Part shown: piece after piece, positions 8,668 through 17,436 of the stretch
How the letters are laid out: each line of letters starts with the position of its first letter
How positions within the stretch are numbered: the stretch's first letter is position 1
Assembly (NCBI RefSeq): GCF_006346325.1
Contig: NZ_VDYR01000001.1
Coordinates: 682,001 to 746,000 of the forward strand
Direction of reading: 5' to 3'
Source of the DNA: Sphingomonas japonica
GTDB taxonomy: Bacteria > Pseudomonadota > Alphaproteobacteria > Sphingomonadales > Sphingomonadaceae
DNA: 64,000 nucleotides
Position numbers and translations under genes: made by a program
Notes under the pieces: generated by a model
Told to the model about the DNA's origin: nothing
Seen by the model: only the letters and a program-made list of their open reading frames with translations
Database searches by the model: none

Positions 8668-9143
8668 GTTGACCCCCTCGGCGACTCCCCAGTCGCCATT
8701 CAATCCTGCACTAGATCGATCGAATTGAAAATATGCAAAGCGATGGTGTGCGGAACGATACGTCCGAACGGTTCTGAACATTAGCGAGCGGAAAGGCTCT
8801 CGATGGTGCGCGACGTCTGCTCTCGCTACCTGCCAGCCAAAAGCGGTCTGTCTGCAGACGGCCCATTCCAGGCCGCCGCATCTCGCCTGAATGGCTGTCC
8901 GGTTCAGGTAACGGCGGGGCTGGGGTAAGCGGTCGAATAAGGTGTGAAAGCTGACAGTCAGCTTCATGGGTTTGCGGCTTAGCTACCGGCGATGCGTCCC
9001 TGACGCAAAAGTTCAGTCACTGCCGCTGCGACGCTCAAGCAGCAGGCCGCGTGTCGAAAGCCAGGCGCAGTCCCGGTCCGTCCGCTGTCAACATCCGCAT
9101 TTGCGGCTTGCCCGAATCGTTCCCGCTGTGTTCCTGATGCGGA
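8668..9143. other. Intergenic region, no gene seen
   Basis: No convincing coding sequence. It should hold the promoter for the leftward three-gene operon and for the rightward gene at 9144. A near-perfect palindrome AAGCTGAC-a-GTCAGCTT lies at 8948-8964 and could be an operator, but nothing else supports that. Confidence 0.35.
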
Positions 9144-9503
9144 GTGTCATACAAGCCGATCCGAACGCTCGCCGATGCCGCGCGGCATAGCCTGTACCTG
9201 CGCGTCGTGTGCCCAGGATGTCAGCGCGAAGTGATCTTTTCGCCGGGTTCTCTGATCGGTTTTGATTTCAGGATGGGGCACAAGCCGCTCGAGCGATTGG
9301 CAACCAAGTTCGTTTGTAAGCCGCCGGAGGGTTGCGGCCGCAGGGGAGCGGAGCTGAGCGTCATCCAATGGCCTTCAATCCGGGCGCGTCCCGCCGCTCC
9401 CACGCCGATGCTCAGCAAGGCTCCACGTGGGATCGAACAGGACGCTTGGGACAAGGCCGACGTCGGCGAGAAGCGGCGTTTGATCCGGCAGGCGCGAGGG
9501 TGA
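9144..9503 (+). CDS. Small putative zinc-ribbon protein
   Basis: A 119-residue protein with GTG start at 9144 after a purine-rich GCGGA. The N-terminal half has 'VVCPGCQREVIFSPGSLIGF' and a later Cys in 'KFVCKPPEGCGRRGAELS'; two CxxC-like pairs spaced about 35 residues apart could bind zinc. The C-terminal half is basic and low in structure. Similar short CPGC proteins occur in sphingomonads as uncharacterised proteins. It stands alone and convergent with mcrC (17 bases between stops). Confidence 0.55.
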   Translation: MSYKPIRTLADAARHSLYLRVVCPGCQREVIFSPGSLIGFDFRMGHKPLERLATKFVCKPPEGCGRRGAELSVIQWPSIRARPAAPTPMLSKAPRGIEQDAWDKADVGEKRRLIRQARG

Positions 9504-9520
9504 CTGTCGGGAGCGGTTAC

Positions 9521-10570
9521 TTATTTGGTTGCCGTCAGCGCTTTGAGATCCGCTGCAATCGCCGCCCAGCTCTGGTCGAGGTTGATGCTGGCGAGCTGCA
9601 ACACGTGACCTGCAATCTCATAGTGCGCCGCGATTTTGTCGCCGACGGTGGGATAGAGCAGCATCCCCTCGGTTTTTAGGAAGTTAGGACCTTTGGCTTC
9701 TGCGTTCACCAGATAGGCGAATATTTGGTACAGATTTCCCGAGTGAAAGCTCTTCGATCCGAACCGCCCTTCCTGAAATGCCTCAGCGTAATATTTCGTA
9801 TCAATGATGATTTGACGGGTCGGCGCCGTGAGAAAAATGTCGGTGATCATCACCGGCAGCTGGACAGTATCATCCAACGTTAATGGCGTCGCGTTCCAGC
9901 GGATTTGGAGCGACTCTACGCGAAAGATGTTCTGCTCTGCACGGTAGAAATTGCGAACGAATGCCTCGAACACGCCCGCCATCTTGCGCTCATCGCGTAG
10001 GACATCTTGGAACTGATAGCCGGAGCCGCCCGGCGTTGGCAGCATAAGGTCGAAAGCTAGTCGGCATATGCGGAGCAAGAGATCGTAATATGCATTGTTG
10101 CGGTGGAGCTGCACCCGACCAAACACCGCAGCCGTCATCCGGATATCCGTTACGTCGCCAAGCATCCGGCTTGTTGCACGGAGCTCGTGCGCAAGGCCTT
10201 TATCAAGCGATGCTGCACGCGAGAGCCGCAGCATCGTCGCTTTGATGATGCGGTTATGCAGGACGTCGTGGCTTAGCTCGTCAAACTCGCAGACCAATCG
10301 CTGCACTCGTTGTGCGCGCAGTAAAAGGCTATCGTTAAGCGATATGCGGCTGCGAACAGTCTCGAGCTCTTCAAGCTTGGGTTGATAGCCACGATCCAGG
10401 CCACGGCGCAGCAAATGGTGCACGCCGTTGTGCAAAACGCGCGCGAGCAAGTTAGGTAGATCTGGGCTATCTTCAGCACCCGCTGAGATTGCGCGCGCTT
10501 GTTCAAACCGGTCCCATGCATAGCAGAACAGATAATAGATGTTGGCGATCGGGATCTTCGGAGATGGCAT
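9521..10570 (-). CDS. mcrC: McrC-like subunit of 5-methylcytosine restriction system (nuclease)
   Basis: A 349-residue McrC homologue, the endonuclease partner of the McrB GTPase. The family pattern is clear: 'IPIANIYYLFCYAWDRFEQA' at the N-terminus, 'FEAFVRNFYRAEQ' in the middle, and a PD-(D/E)xK nuclease core with Asp in 'VMITDIFLT' (about residue 242) and 'IIIDTKYY' (about residue 255). It starts three bases after the mcrB stop, so the two are co-transcribed and co-translated. In known systems McrBC cuts DNA containing modified cytosine, using GTP-driven translocation; the recognised modification and sequence here cannot be told from sequence. Confidence 0.88.
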   Translation of the reverse strand: MPSPKIPIANIYYLFCYAWDRFEQARAISAGAEDSPDLPNLLARVLHNGVHHLLRRGLDRGYQPKLEELETVRSRISLNDSLLLRAQRVQRLVCEFDELSHDVLHNRIIKATMLRLSRAASLDKGLAHELRATSRMLGDVTDIRMTAAVFGRVQLHRNNAYYDLLLRICRLAFDLMLPTPGGSGYQFQDVLRDERKMAGVFEAFVRNFYRAEQNIFRVESLQIRWNATPLTLDDTVQLPVMITDIFLTAPTRQIIIDTKYYAEAFQEGRFGSKSFHSGNLYQIFAYLVNAEAKGPNFLKTEGMLLYPTVGDKIAAHYEIAGHVLQLASINLDQSWAAIAADLKALTATK

Positions 10571-10573
10571 CGC

Positions 10574-12904
10574 CTAACCGAGCAGCCGCTGCGCCCAAGT
10601 CTCGGCATTCGATGGCGCGTCGAACCAATACTCGCGCAGCAGCGGCAAGATCTCAGTTTTGATGATCCGCCGATACCAAGCATCCGAACTCTCTTCTTCC
10701 ATCGGCCCCCCACAGAAAAAACTGTGCCCAATCTCAAAGCCTGGACCAAGATTGGCGTTGTCGCCGATAATCTCCGCGTTCAAACTGCCAACCCGGTCGC
10801 GAATGCGCGCAACGACCTCGGATGAAACCCCGCGTCGGTCGAGCTCGGCGCTGAATTTGTCGCCATCAATCCGGGAGCTGAGGCCCACAAAAGCGAATCT
10901 CCGGCGCAGCGCGTAATCCACGACCGCCAGCGAGCGGTCGGCTGTGTTCATTAGCCCGAGAACCGAGACGTTGGGAGGCACGAAGAATTTTGCGTCGCTA
11001 TAGGCGAGCGCGGTTGCCCACTTTGCGTCTCGCTTGTCGGGCTCGACGAGCAGCATTAGTTCGCCAAGAATGCGGCTGAGATTGCCGCGATTGATCTCAT
11101 CGATGACGAAAACAAACTGTTTGGCGGGTTCAACAAGCGCCTTGAGACAGAAGTCGACAAACTTGCCCTGTCGCAGCGCGAAGCCCTCGCCAGAGGGGCG
11201 ATAACCTTGGACGAAGTCCTCATAGGAATAGGATTGATGAAACTGGACCATATTGACGCGGGTTGGGTCGGCTGCGCCAATCAGCGCATATGCCAACCGT
11301 TGCGCAGCGAAGGATTTCCCAACGCCCGGCGGCCCCTGTAGGATTAGATTCTTTTTAGCTCTCCAGAGCAGCAAAAGCTCTTCGATCTCCTCACGCTCGA
11401 GAAAGAGATCCTCCAGCGCGTCGTCGATCGTAAACGACTGCACGTCCTCGATATTGGGCATGTCCTCGATTTCAGGAGCGTTGGGCGCCCCATCGATAAT
11501 CAGATCATAGGCAGCGATCAGCGCCGAAAGCGCGCCGCCCAGCTCACCGTCAGTCGGCAGATCGTGACGCGGGATCGCCAGGTGCGCAATGGTCCCGGCC
11601 TCGTAGTTTCGCGCTGCCGTCGTGTCGGACTTGAGGTCGATGGCACTGTCCAAGCAGAATTCGTTGCCTATGGTCTCTGCGATCTGCGGGCGCGAGGCGA
11701 GGCTCACGCGCTGCATCTCGTCAACCGCTTGGCGCTGCCCCATGGTTCGCACGAGGTCGGTCATCCCCTGGTTAAGCGTAAGATAGGTCATCGACAGGTC
11801 TTCAGCGATCAAGAAGACTATGTAGATCCCGCGCTGCGTCGAGGTCGTCACGCGGTCGTCAAGAAGTGCGATCCAGGGAGTTTTGGTCCATCCGCCCTGA
11901 CCGACGCTGACTTTCACCTTTAGCGTCGGGCTCTTTGCGACTGGTGAGCATGACTCAAGCCATGCTTTCAACCCGGACATCGCCTGACCGACTGGACCGA
12001 CTGTCGTAAAAGGACCAGCCCTTGCGGCCGCAAACGCATCAAGAAAGTTCGAAAGACGCGCAGCGAAACTACTACCGCCGCTGTTGTCGGGCACTTTAAC
12101 ATTAGCGGGTTTCCACTGCCGCTTTAAGTCGTCATCATAGAAATCGATCGGAGCGCCTTTTTCAGTTTCCAAGCCTCGACGCCGATCGAGAAGCTCCCTG
12201 TCGAGCGCAGCATTTTTGCGTTTACGGAGTTGCCTTTTAGAAACCCCGTCCGAGAAGTGCTCCAGCACACTGACCTTATCTCCACGCGAGCTAATACGCT
12301 CGAACTCATCCGGAAATAGCAGGTGTGGAAGAATGTTCAGGAGCTGGCGGTTGCCCGCGCCAGGCTGATCCTCGAACCAGGTGACGAACCGCTCGCTATT
12401 GATTGAAATTGCGCGCTGCTCAGTTTTCTCGAGACCGCGTAAGGCGCGGAGGCTTTCGATAAGGAAGGCGACCTCGCGCCAGCGTTGTGTATTGTACGCA
12501 GTCCCGGCCGATCCGATCCCTCCGAGCACGTCATCTGCGAGATAGGGACTGCTAAGGTCCAGCTGCAAACCGGACCACGACCAGATTTCAGCGACTGACT
12601 TGCGCTTTTTCGAAGCGCCGATTCCCGATGGGAACAACAGTATCACCCAGAGTATTTCGGCCATGAGCTGAATGGCCTCGGGCGCGGCGTCGGCGAGCTG
12701 AGAGCGAAGTTTGTTTTGGAAGTCGCCTTCGCCCTCGTCTGGGCTTTGCACGAAACGCAGATAGAGCTCATCCAGGTTGACCTTCGTCCATAACTGGAGC
12801 GCCGGATCGAACAAACCACCAGCGTTTACGAGGCATCGATCAGACCAAACGCTTACTGCCTCGTACAACGCACCTGTATCATGATTTGGATTATATCTCG
12901 ACAT
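10574..12904 (-). CDS. mcrB: McrB-like AAA+ GTPase of 5-methylcytosine restriction system
   Basis: A 776-residue protein. The start at 12904 follows AGGGGCGG; an in-frame ATG nine codons upstream is less well placed. Residues about 1-280 are an unassigned N-terminal region; about 290-440 match the McrB N-terminal DUF3578 type ('PWIALLDDRVTTSTQRGIYI' and 'MTYLTLNQGMTDL'); about 510-720 form the AAA+ motor with Walker A GPPGVGKS (near 521) and the McrB signature 'LMNTADRSLAVVDYALRRRF'. The N-terminal part is expected to read the modified base and the motor to drive McrC. It is longer than E. coli McrB (about 460 residues) because of the extra N-terminal region. It forms a two-gene operon with mcrC. 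Confidence 0.88.
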   Translation of the reverse strand: MSRYNPNHDTGALYEAVSVWSDRCLVNAGGLFDPALQLWTKVNLDELYLRFVQSPDEGEGDFQNKLRSQLADAAPEAIQLMAEILWVILLFPSGIGASKKRKSVAEIWSWSGLQLDLSSPYLADDVLGGIGSAGTAYNTQRWREVAFLIESLRALRGLEKTEQRAISINSERFVTWFEDQPGAGNRQLLNILPHLLFPDEFERISSRGDKVSVLEHFSDGVSKRQLRKRKNAALDRELLDRRRGLETEKGAPIDFYDDDLKRQWKPANVKVPDNSGGSSFAARLSNFLDAFAAARAGPFTTVGPVGQAMSGLKAWLESCSPVAKSPTLKVKVSVGQGGWTKTPWIALLDDRVTTSTQRGIYIVFLIAEDLSMTYLTLNQGMTDLVRTMGQRQAVDEMQRVSLASRPQIAETIGNEFCLDSAIDLKSDTTAARNYEAGTIAHLAIPRHDLPTDGELGGALSALIAAYDLIIDGAPNAPEIEDMPNIEDVQSFTIDDALEDLFLEREEIEELLLLWRAKKNLILQGPPGVGKSFAAQRLAYALIGAADPTRVNMVQFHQSYSYEDFVQGYRPSGEGFALRQGKFVDFCLKALVEPAKQFVFVIDEINRGNLSRILGELMLLVEPDKRDAKWATALAYSDAKFFVPPNVSVLGLMNTADRSLAVVDYALRRRFAFVGLSSRIDGDKFSAELDRRGVSSEVVARIRDRVGSLNAEIIGDNANLGPGFEIGHSFFCGGPMEEESSDAWYRRIIKTEILPLLREYWFDAPSNAETWAQRLLG

Positions 12905-13086
12905 TACCGCCCCTGACGTCCGTTCCCCCACGAAGCTAGCTTGTTTAGGATACGAATGTGAATGGCTCGCGCTCAGTTGGCAGTTTTTGAGCGGAAGTCG
13001 AACGGCGACTTATGCCGCTTCGGCCGAGCTTGATGACCCACGCTGAAAGGCTTTCCTACTCAGCAAACATATGGCATTCGGAACGA

Positions 13087-13206
13087 ATGAAGAACGGCCC
13101 GGATCGAAAGACGCGTTTCGTCAACCTCGAGTTCGGCGCTTTGGCGCTGCTCCTCTGCGGTACCTTCATTGCGGGCTTCGTCGGCTTAGTGAAGGCCATC
13201 TGGTGA
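13087..13206 (+). CDS. Small single-pass membrane protein
   Basis: A 39-residue reading frame with a basic N-terminus and one strong transmembrane segment ('FGALALLLCGTFIAGFVGLV'). The start ATG at 13087 follows GGAACGA. Its TGA overlaps the GTG start of the nuclease-like gene (GTGA), which favours a real, translationally coupled gene. No family is recognised and the size makes the call uncertain. Confidence 0.5.
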   Translation: MKNGPDRKTRFVNLEFGALALLLCGTFIAGFVGLVKAIW

Positions 13207-13625
13207 TCGCCGCGGCGCTGCTTCAGGTTGTTGCCGCCGGTCAGGTGTTCGCATGCACTCCGACCCGGGTTTGGGATGGCGACGGCCCGATATGGTGCGC
13301 CGAGGGGCCGCGCATACGCCTCGCGGGGATCGCCGCACGGGAAATCGACGACACGTGCCGCCGTAACCAGCCGTGTCCGGGCATTGCCGCAGCGGACTCC
13401 CGCGATGGATTGGTGCGGCTGGTCGGAACCGACATCGGCCGGTCACAGCAAGGTCACGTGCTTGTTCGCGGTGCGGCGATGTCGTGTCGATCGACTGGCA
13501 GTGCAGGGGGCAAGCGCACAGGTGCCTGGTGCGTGTCGCCCAAATCAGGTGACGTGTCATGTTTGATGGTGAAACGGGGGTTGGCGCTCAAGTGGCGGCG
13601 GTACTGGAAGTCGCACCGCTGCTAA
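13203..13625 (+). CDS. Thermonuclease-like (SNase-fold) exported protein
   Basis: A 140-residue protein beginning at GTG 13203 with a short hydrophobic leader ('IAAALLQVVAAGQVFA'). The mature part resembles staphylococcal-nuclease-fold proteins of sphingomonads: 'TPTRVWDGDGPIWCAEGPRI' (the V-x-D-G-D element), 'RIRLAGIAAREID' with the metal/phosphate-binding Arg and Glu, 'VGTDIGRSQQGHVLVRG', and a Cys-containing C-terminus. It is shorter and more Cys-rich than typical SNases. Translation is probably coupled to the tiny membrane protein upstream. It may degrade nucleic acid outside the cytoplasm; activity is inferred from family only. Confidence 0.7.
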   Translation: MIAAALLQVVAAGQVFACTPTRVWDGDGPIWCAEGPRIRLAGIAAREIDDTCRRNQPCPGIAAADSRDGLVRLVGTDIGRSQQGHVLVRGAAMSCRSTGSAGGKRTGAWCVSPKSGDVSCLMVKRGLALKWRRYWKSHRC

Positions 13626-13724
13626 CGCGCCGCTCGACAATTGATCCTGGCCAGGGGCTAAGTCGGAAGCGTAGCTCGACCTTAAACCACTGATCGTGCA
13701 GGGTGGTTGCAGGGGGAAGCTGAC

Positions 13725-13910
13725 ATGAAGTTTATGATTGCGTTCGCACTGCTGGCCGCGGGGCCATCGGCCGGAACGCTGTGCACGACCGCCGCCTATG
13801 CGGCTGGAGCGTGTTGCAAAACATGTTCCAAAGGCAAGGCATGCGGAGACAGCTGTATCGCCCGGGATAAACAGTGCCATAAGCCCAAAGGCTGTGCCTG
13901 CGACGGTTGA
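13725..13910 (+). CDS. Small cysteine-rich exported protein
   Basis: A 61-residue protein with start ATG 13725 after GGGGGAAGC. Residues 1-27 form a signal peptide ending in AYA; the mature ~34 residues contain eight cysteines, in 'ACCKTCSKGKACGDSCIARD' and 'KQCHKPKGCACDG'. The pattern suggests a disulfide-knotted or metal-binding periplasmic peptide. I recognise similar small Cys-rich proteins in proteobacteria but no function. It stands alone, about 100 bases after the nuclease-like gene on the same strand. Confidence 0.65.
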   Translation: MKFMIAFALLAAGPSAGTLCTTAAYAAGACCKTCSKGKACGDSCIARDKQCHKPKGCACDG

Positions 13911-14210
13911 GCAAGTCAGCCCCAAGGTGATCCGTCGGGCATGCCGTTTTGACAGGCTGCAGGGCCGCTGGCTGCTAGGGTGGGCCTGACCCGCGTTATC
14001 GACCGGGCGGTGCTGTAGCCTTAGCCCAAATGGTCTCTCGCCAAGGGTGCCCGCGACCACCGCGGCTGAGCCCCGGATCAGGCTCGAGGAGCTGGCGAGG
14101 CCATCGATAGCTTTGTTCTTTGATGCCGGCCGTCGAACAGCAAAAAAATATGGAAGAAGCTCGGCCCCGCCCGCGAACCAGCCGAAGCCAGAACGCGAGC
14201 GGGGTGAGGT
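13911..14210. other. Intergenic region, no gene seen
   Basis: 300 bases downstream of both the small Cys-rich gene and the integrase. No coding sequence, tRNA-like stretch or third copy of the 46-bp attachment repeat was seen here. Confidence 0.4.
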
Positions 14211-15377
14211 CTAAGGTGCGGTCCAATCGACCTCTTGGCGTGCCGCTCCCGCCTCGACGGCGGCAAGCAGGGTATCGTTGGCGAGATGACTGTACCGCAT
14301 GGTGGACTTGTGGTCGGCGTGACCAAGCACCCGACCGACCGCGAACAAATCGACGCCAGCATTTATCATAAACGATGCCGCGGAATGGCGCAGATCGTGG
14401 ATGCGCAAGCCGGGCAACACCGCTTCACGCCGGGCGGTGTCCCAAGGGTGCTTGATATCAGTGAATGGCTTGCGCGTTCGGGGATTGGGCAGAAGGTAGG
14501 GGCAGGTCCCAAACCGTGGAACCTGCTCAATCAAGTCGACCGCCGCCTTTGATAGCGGCACGTGTCGCGGTTTGCCCGTTTTCGAGGTCGGTATAAGCCA
14601 GGCCCGCCGTTCAAGGTCGACATGCCGCCACTCGGCGTGCAGTAGCTCGGACACCCTGGCGCCGGTCAGCAGCAGCAGCCCCACGATAAACTTGAGCTGC
14701 GTGTTGCGGGAGTTGGCGACCGCAGCCTGGAGTCGCTTCGCTTCGGCCACATTCAGGAAGCGTTCGCGAGCATTGTTGATGGGCGGGCGAGGGATCCCCC
14801 GGGTAGGGTTCTTCGACACGCCCGGAATGTCCCAGCGGGCGGCCAGTTCGAACGACCGGCCGAAGATAACCCGGATCTTCTCGACCGTGGCTGGTGCCAA
14901 CCCCTCGGCAGTCTTGTCCGCCAACCATAGGGCGACATCGCGCTGATGGATGTCGCTTAGGCGATGCTTCCCCCAGCGCGGAAGGATGTGCAGCCGCACG
15001 TACATTTCGGTAGTTTCATAACTGCGCTGGTACGACTTGGCGTTGGCCAGATGCTGAACTGCGAGCTCGGCGTAAGTCGGTATCGCCTTGATGTCGGCCT
15101 TTGCCGCAGCCGGGTCGCCGCCCAGGACAACTTCAGAACGCAGTCGCTGTGCCTCTCTTCTAACCTTGTCGACGGTCAGGTCTCCGAGCGCGCATATCTT
15201 ATGCTGACGTTGGCGCCCGTGCTGATCTTGATAGCGCAGGTAAAACGTCTTGCCGCCTGACGCCCGAACTTCGAGCACCAGCCCGCGAATGCGAGTATCC
15301 CAATAGTCGGTCTTCTTGCGACCGTCCTGGCATCGGGCGAGCAGGACGCTTGAGCTATCGATCTTCAGCTTTGGCAT
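14211..15377 (-). CDS. Tyrosine recombinase / phage-type integrase
   Basis: A 388-residue integrase with an N-terminal arm-binding region ('FYLRYQDQHGRQRQHKICAL', 'LGDLTVDKVRREAQRLRSEV'), a core-binding SAM-like domain (about residues 100-190) and a complete catalytic domain: Arg in 'LLTGARVSELLHAEW' (about 239), Lys in 'TSKTGKPRHVPLS', the HxxR box 'HDLRHSAASF' (about 326-329), His in 'LGHADH', and the nucleophilic Tyr in 'TMRYSHLA' (about 361). It is of the kind that inserts islands into tRNA genes and could have mobilised this element, but it is 9-13 kb from either attachment site, which is unusual. Confidence 0.9.
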   Translation of the reverse strand: MPKLKIDSSSVLLARCQDGRKKTDYWDTRIRGLVLEVRASGGKTFYLRYQDQHGRQRQHKICALGDLTVDKVRREAQRLRSEVVLGGDPAAAKADIKAIPTYAELAVQHLANAKSYQRSYETTEMYVRLHILPRWGKHRLSDIHQRDVALWLADKTAEGLAPATVEKIRVIFGRSFELAARWDIPGVSKNPTRGIPRPPINNARERFLNVAEAKRLQAAVANSRNTQLKFIVGLLLLTGARVSELLHAEWRHVDLERRAWLIPTSKTGKPRHVPLSKAAVDLIEQVPRFGTCPYLLPNPRTRKPFTDIKHPWDTARREAVLPGLRIHDLRHSAASFMINAGVDLFAVGRVLGHADHKSTMRYSHLANDTLLAAVEAGAARQEVDWTAP

Positions 15378-15559
15378 GCGGAAGCTCCAAGCTGGAAGTG
15401 CGATAGCTGGCGATCGCCACGCGGCGCGGCCGGCCGGCGGGGGGCAAGGGCCGCACGGACCTCGACCGGTGTCTGGAGTTCAGTAGGATTGACCGCTCGG
15501 CGGCCGACGGAGGCTGAGGCGGGTCGCCGGAGCGGGGCAGGGGATGTTGATTGCTTCAT
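15365..15559 (-). CDS. Possible short protein upstream of the integrase
   Basis: A 64-codon frame whose stop overlaps the integrase start region and whose ATG follows GAGG. The product is Arg/Pro/Ala-rich with no recognised motif. It may be a leader peptide coupled to the integrase or a chance frame in GC-rich DNA. Confidence 0.25.
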   Translation of the reverse strand: MKQSTSPAPLRRPASASVGRRAVNPTELQTPVEVRAALAPRRPAAPRGDRQLSHFQLGASACQS

Positions 15560-15971
15560 TGTGGAGACCTCGTTGGTGGACGACGCAGTGAGCCCGCAAA
15601 GGCAGGACGCGTCGAAGGTTGTTGGGAAGGCCCAACCTCGTCGGTCGGGCGCAGGTATGGCGTTACAGCCGGTAAGCTGTGCAATTCGATGACACTATTC
15701 ACGACGCCGGACGCCGAACACTCAGCTTCGCGCCGGTGTTGCGGTCAGCTCTCGTAGGTGCGAGCCGGGAGCTACCCAACGCCGCTGTTACTCCACAGAT
15801 GGCGGATAGCTGTCGATCTGGCAGGATCACACTCGGTGGTATGTTCAGCAAATCACTGAATCGGGGCAGTGGGGGCAGGGGGCAGCAGTCGGCCAATCGG
15901 CCGAAGAGTCGTCTTCAGCTGTACGACAGGTACAAAAATATGTTTGCTAAGTTGCCGCCCCCTCCACCCAC
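15560..15971. other. Intergenic region between integrase and VapE genes
   Basis: About 410 bases without a convincing gene. In P4-like islands an AlpA regulator or excisionase often sits here; I could not make out one. The right end (15925-15960) is locally AT-rich then C-rich and may act as terminator for the leftward vapE-like gene. Confidence 0.35.
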
Positions 15972-17393
15972 CTAATCGAAGAAGTTTGGTCGACCCTTTT
16001 GTTCTTGACTATATTCTGGTTCTTGCAAGGTAACGTCCGCTTCACGGATATAAACGCGCCATTTGTCTCGGCCATTAAGCCGCCGTGGCCCACCGTACAT
16101 GCCTCGAAGAAGCGTTCCACACTCCTTAGCTTGAGCATTGGATGGGTGATCAAATCCTGCAGCTTGGAGTAGTTCAGTTGCAGTGACTGCGCATGACTGT
16201 TGCCCATCTTGGGGTGTCGTATCTATAATCGCCAGCAAACGATCAGCCACAACACTGGTGGAGCGGTGCTGAGCGTTTTGACGCTCCAACCTCGCCTCCT
16301 CCTCGGTCGAAAGCCACCACGGTTCACCTGCCCTAAAGTCAACGGCCAGCTGAGCAAAAAGCTGTTGCATATCGATATCGTGTTGGTGGTCGAGTTCGAG
16401 GACCTCGATCGTCCACCAACGGCTGTTGCCAGTATCGTCTAACAAAAAGTCGTGTGAGTTGACGGTAGCGTAAAATACCGTCCGGCGTGGGTAGTCACTT
16501 TCAGATCGGGCGTAAGGCCTCCGGATTTTATCACGATCGCTTGTCAAGAAGCCCTTCAAGCGCGACACATCGCGCCTAAACGAGCTCTCAAGTTCGCCCA
16601 CCTCGACGATCCAATGCCCCACGGCGCCCAACATGCTGTCCTTGTTTCCACCATCCAAATGGTGATCGACCTTCACGACTTCGTCGCGGAGAAGCGGATT
16701 AGAAACTAAGCGGGCTCCCCAGCGGGTCTTTCCGATGCCTTGAGGTCCCTGAAACGTCAGGACGCCGCGGCATCGAAATCCGTGTGGCATCAATGCGGCC
16801 GCTACCGCGCTGAGCGCCCATCGCCGCATCAGCGTCTGCTTTAGCTGCTCTGGGTAACCGTCGGCGGCGATGACGGTGGCGTAAAATTGCGGAAGCCGGT
16901 CCACACCGTCCCATGGGACGCCGGAGATCCATTCCGCAACGGGGTTATAAGCGTGAGCGTCGGCGATTGCTTCCACGTAAGCCGGAACTGGGCCGATCGC
17001 GATGCCGTGCTGCGCGGCTAAGCTGACAACGTGGGTCATCGAAACATTATCGGAGTTATCGGAGGTCAGCGGCATGCCGGGGAACGATATCTCCAGCTTC
17101 TTCTTGATCACATTGTAGCGGGCTGTGATGCCATTTCGTTCGAGCATGAACTGAACGTTCGCGATGGTGGCAGCCAAGCCACCGCCATTCGCCGCTCGAT
17201 CGGGAAACCCAGTCAAATCGATCTTTCGGGGTGTCCACCGCAGGGTGGTAGCCCCAGAGCGCTCATCCGGTGGGGCTGGGCGCATTATCGGTCTTCGGTT
17301 CGCCATTCTGATGTGCTTGGCGCTTTGCTTCGGCGCCGGGGTGGGGGAGGGGTTCTCCGGTAAGGAGGGGGGGGTAGATTTGTCAGTGCCCAT
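15972..17393 (-). CDS. VapE/VirE-type helicase-like protein of integrated elements
   Basis: A 473-residue protein of the virulence-associated E family, found in phage satellites and integrative islands. Visible hallmarks are 'YNPVAEWISGVPWDGVDRLP' (residues about 155-175), Walker A GPQGIGKT (about 215-222), 'VGHWIVEVGELESSFRRDVS' (Walker B region), 'LKGFLTSDRDKIRRPY' and 'NSRWWTIEVLELD'. The N-terminal ~45 residues are Pro-rich and the primase half of longer relatives is absent. Such proteins are superfamily 3-like helicases thought to drive element replication. Palindromic repeats lie just upstream. It marks this part of the island as derived from a phage satellite or integrative element. 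Confidence 0.85.
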   Translation of the reverse strand: MGTDKSTPPSLPENPSPTPAPKQSAKHIRMANRRPIMRPAPPDERSGATTLRWTPRKIDLTGFPDRAANGGGLAATIANVQFMLERNGITARYNVIKKKLEISFPGMPLTSDNSDNVSMTHVVSLAAQHGIAIGPVPAYVEAIADAHAYNPVAEWISGVPWDGVDRLPQFYATVIAADGYPEQLKQTLMRRWALSAVAAALMPHGFRCRGVLTFQGPQGIGKTRWGARLVSNPLLRDEVVKVDHHLDGGNKDSMLGAVGHWIVEVGELESSFRRDVSRLKGFLTSDRDKIRRPYARSESDYPRRTVFYATVNSHDFLLDDTGNSRWWTIEVLELDHQHDIDMQQLFAQLAVDFRAGEPWWLSTEEEARLERQNAQHRSTSVVADRLLAIIDTTPQDGQQSCAVTATELLQAAGFDHPSNAQAKECGTLLRGMYGGPRRLNGRDKWRVYIREADVTLQEPEYSQEQKGRPNFFD

Positions 17394-17436
17394 ATTCCAT
17401 CATCCTTTCAAAAGAAGGGATAATTCAACGGGTTTT

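Noticed and set aside
13911..14210. Possible third attachment repeat next to the integrase
   Set aside because: No match to the tRNA-Thr 3' half was found here or elsewhere in the island, so no evidence of two tandem islands sharing one site.
15699..15896. A 65-codon minus-strand frame where an AlpA-like regulator might be expected
   Set aside because: It has a short 'LPDRQLSAICGV' stretch but lacks the rest of a helix-turn-helix; considered chance.
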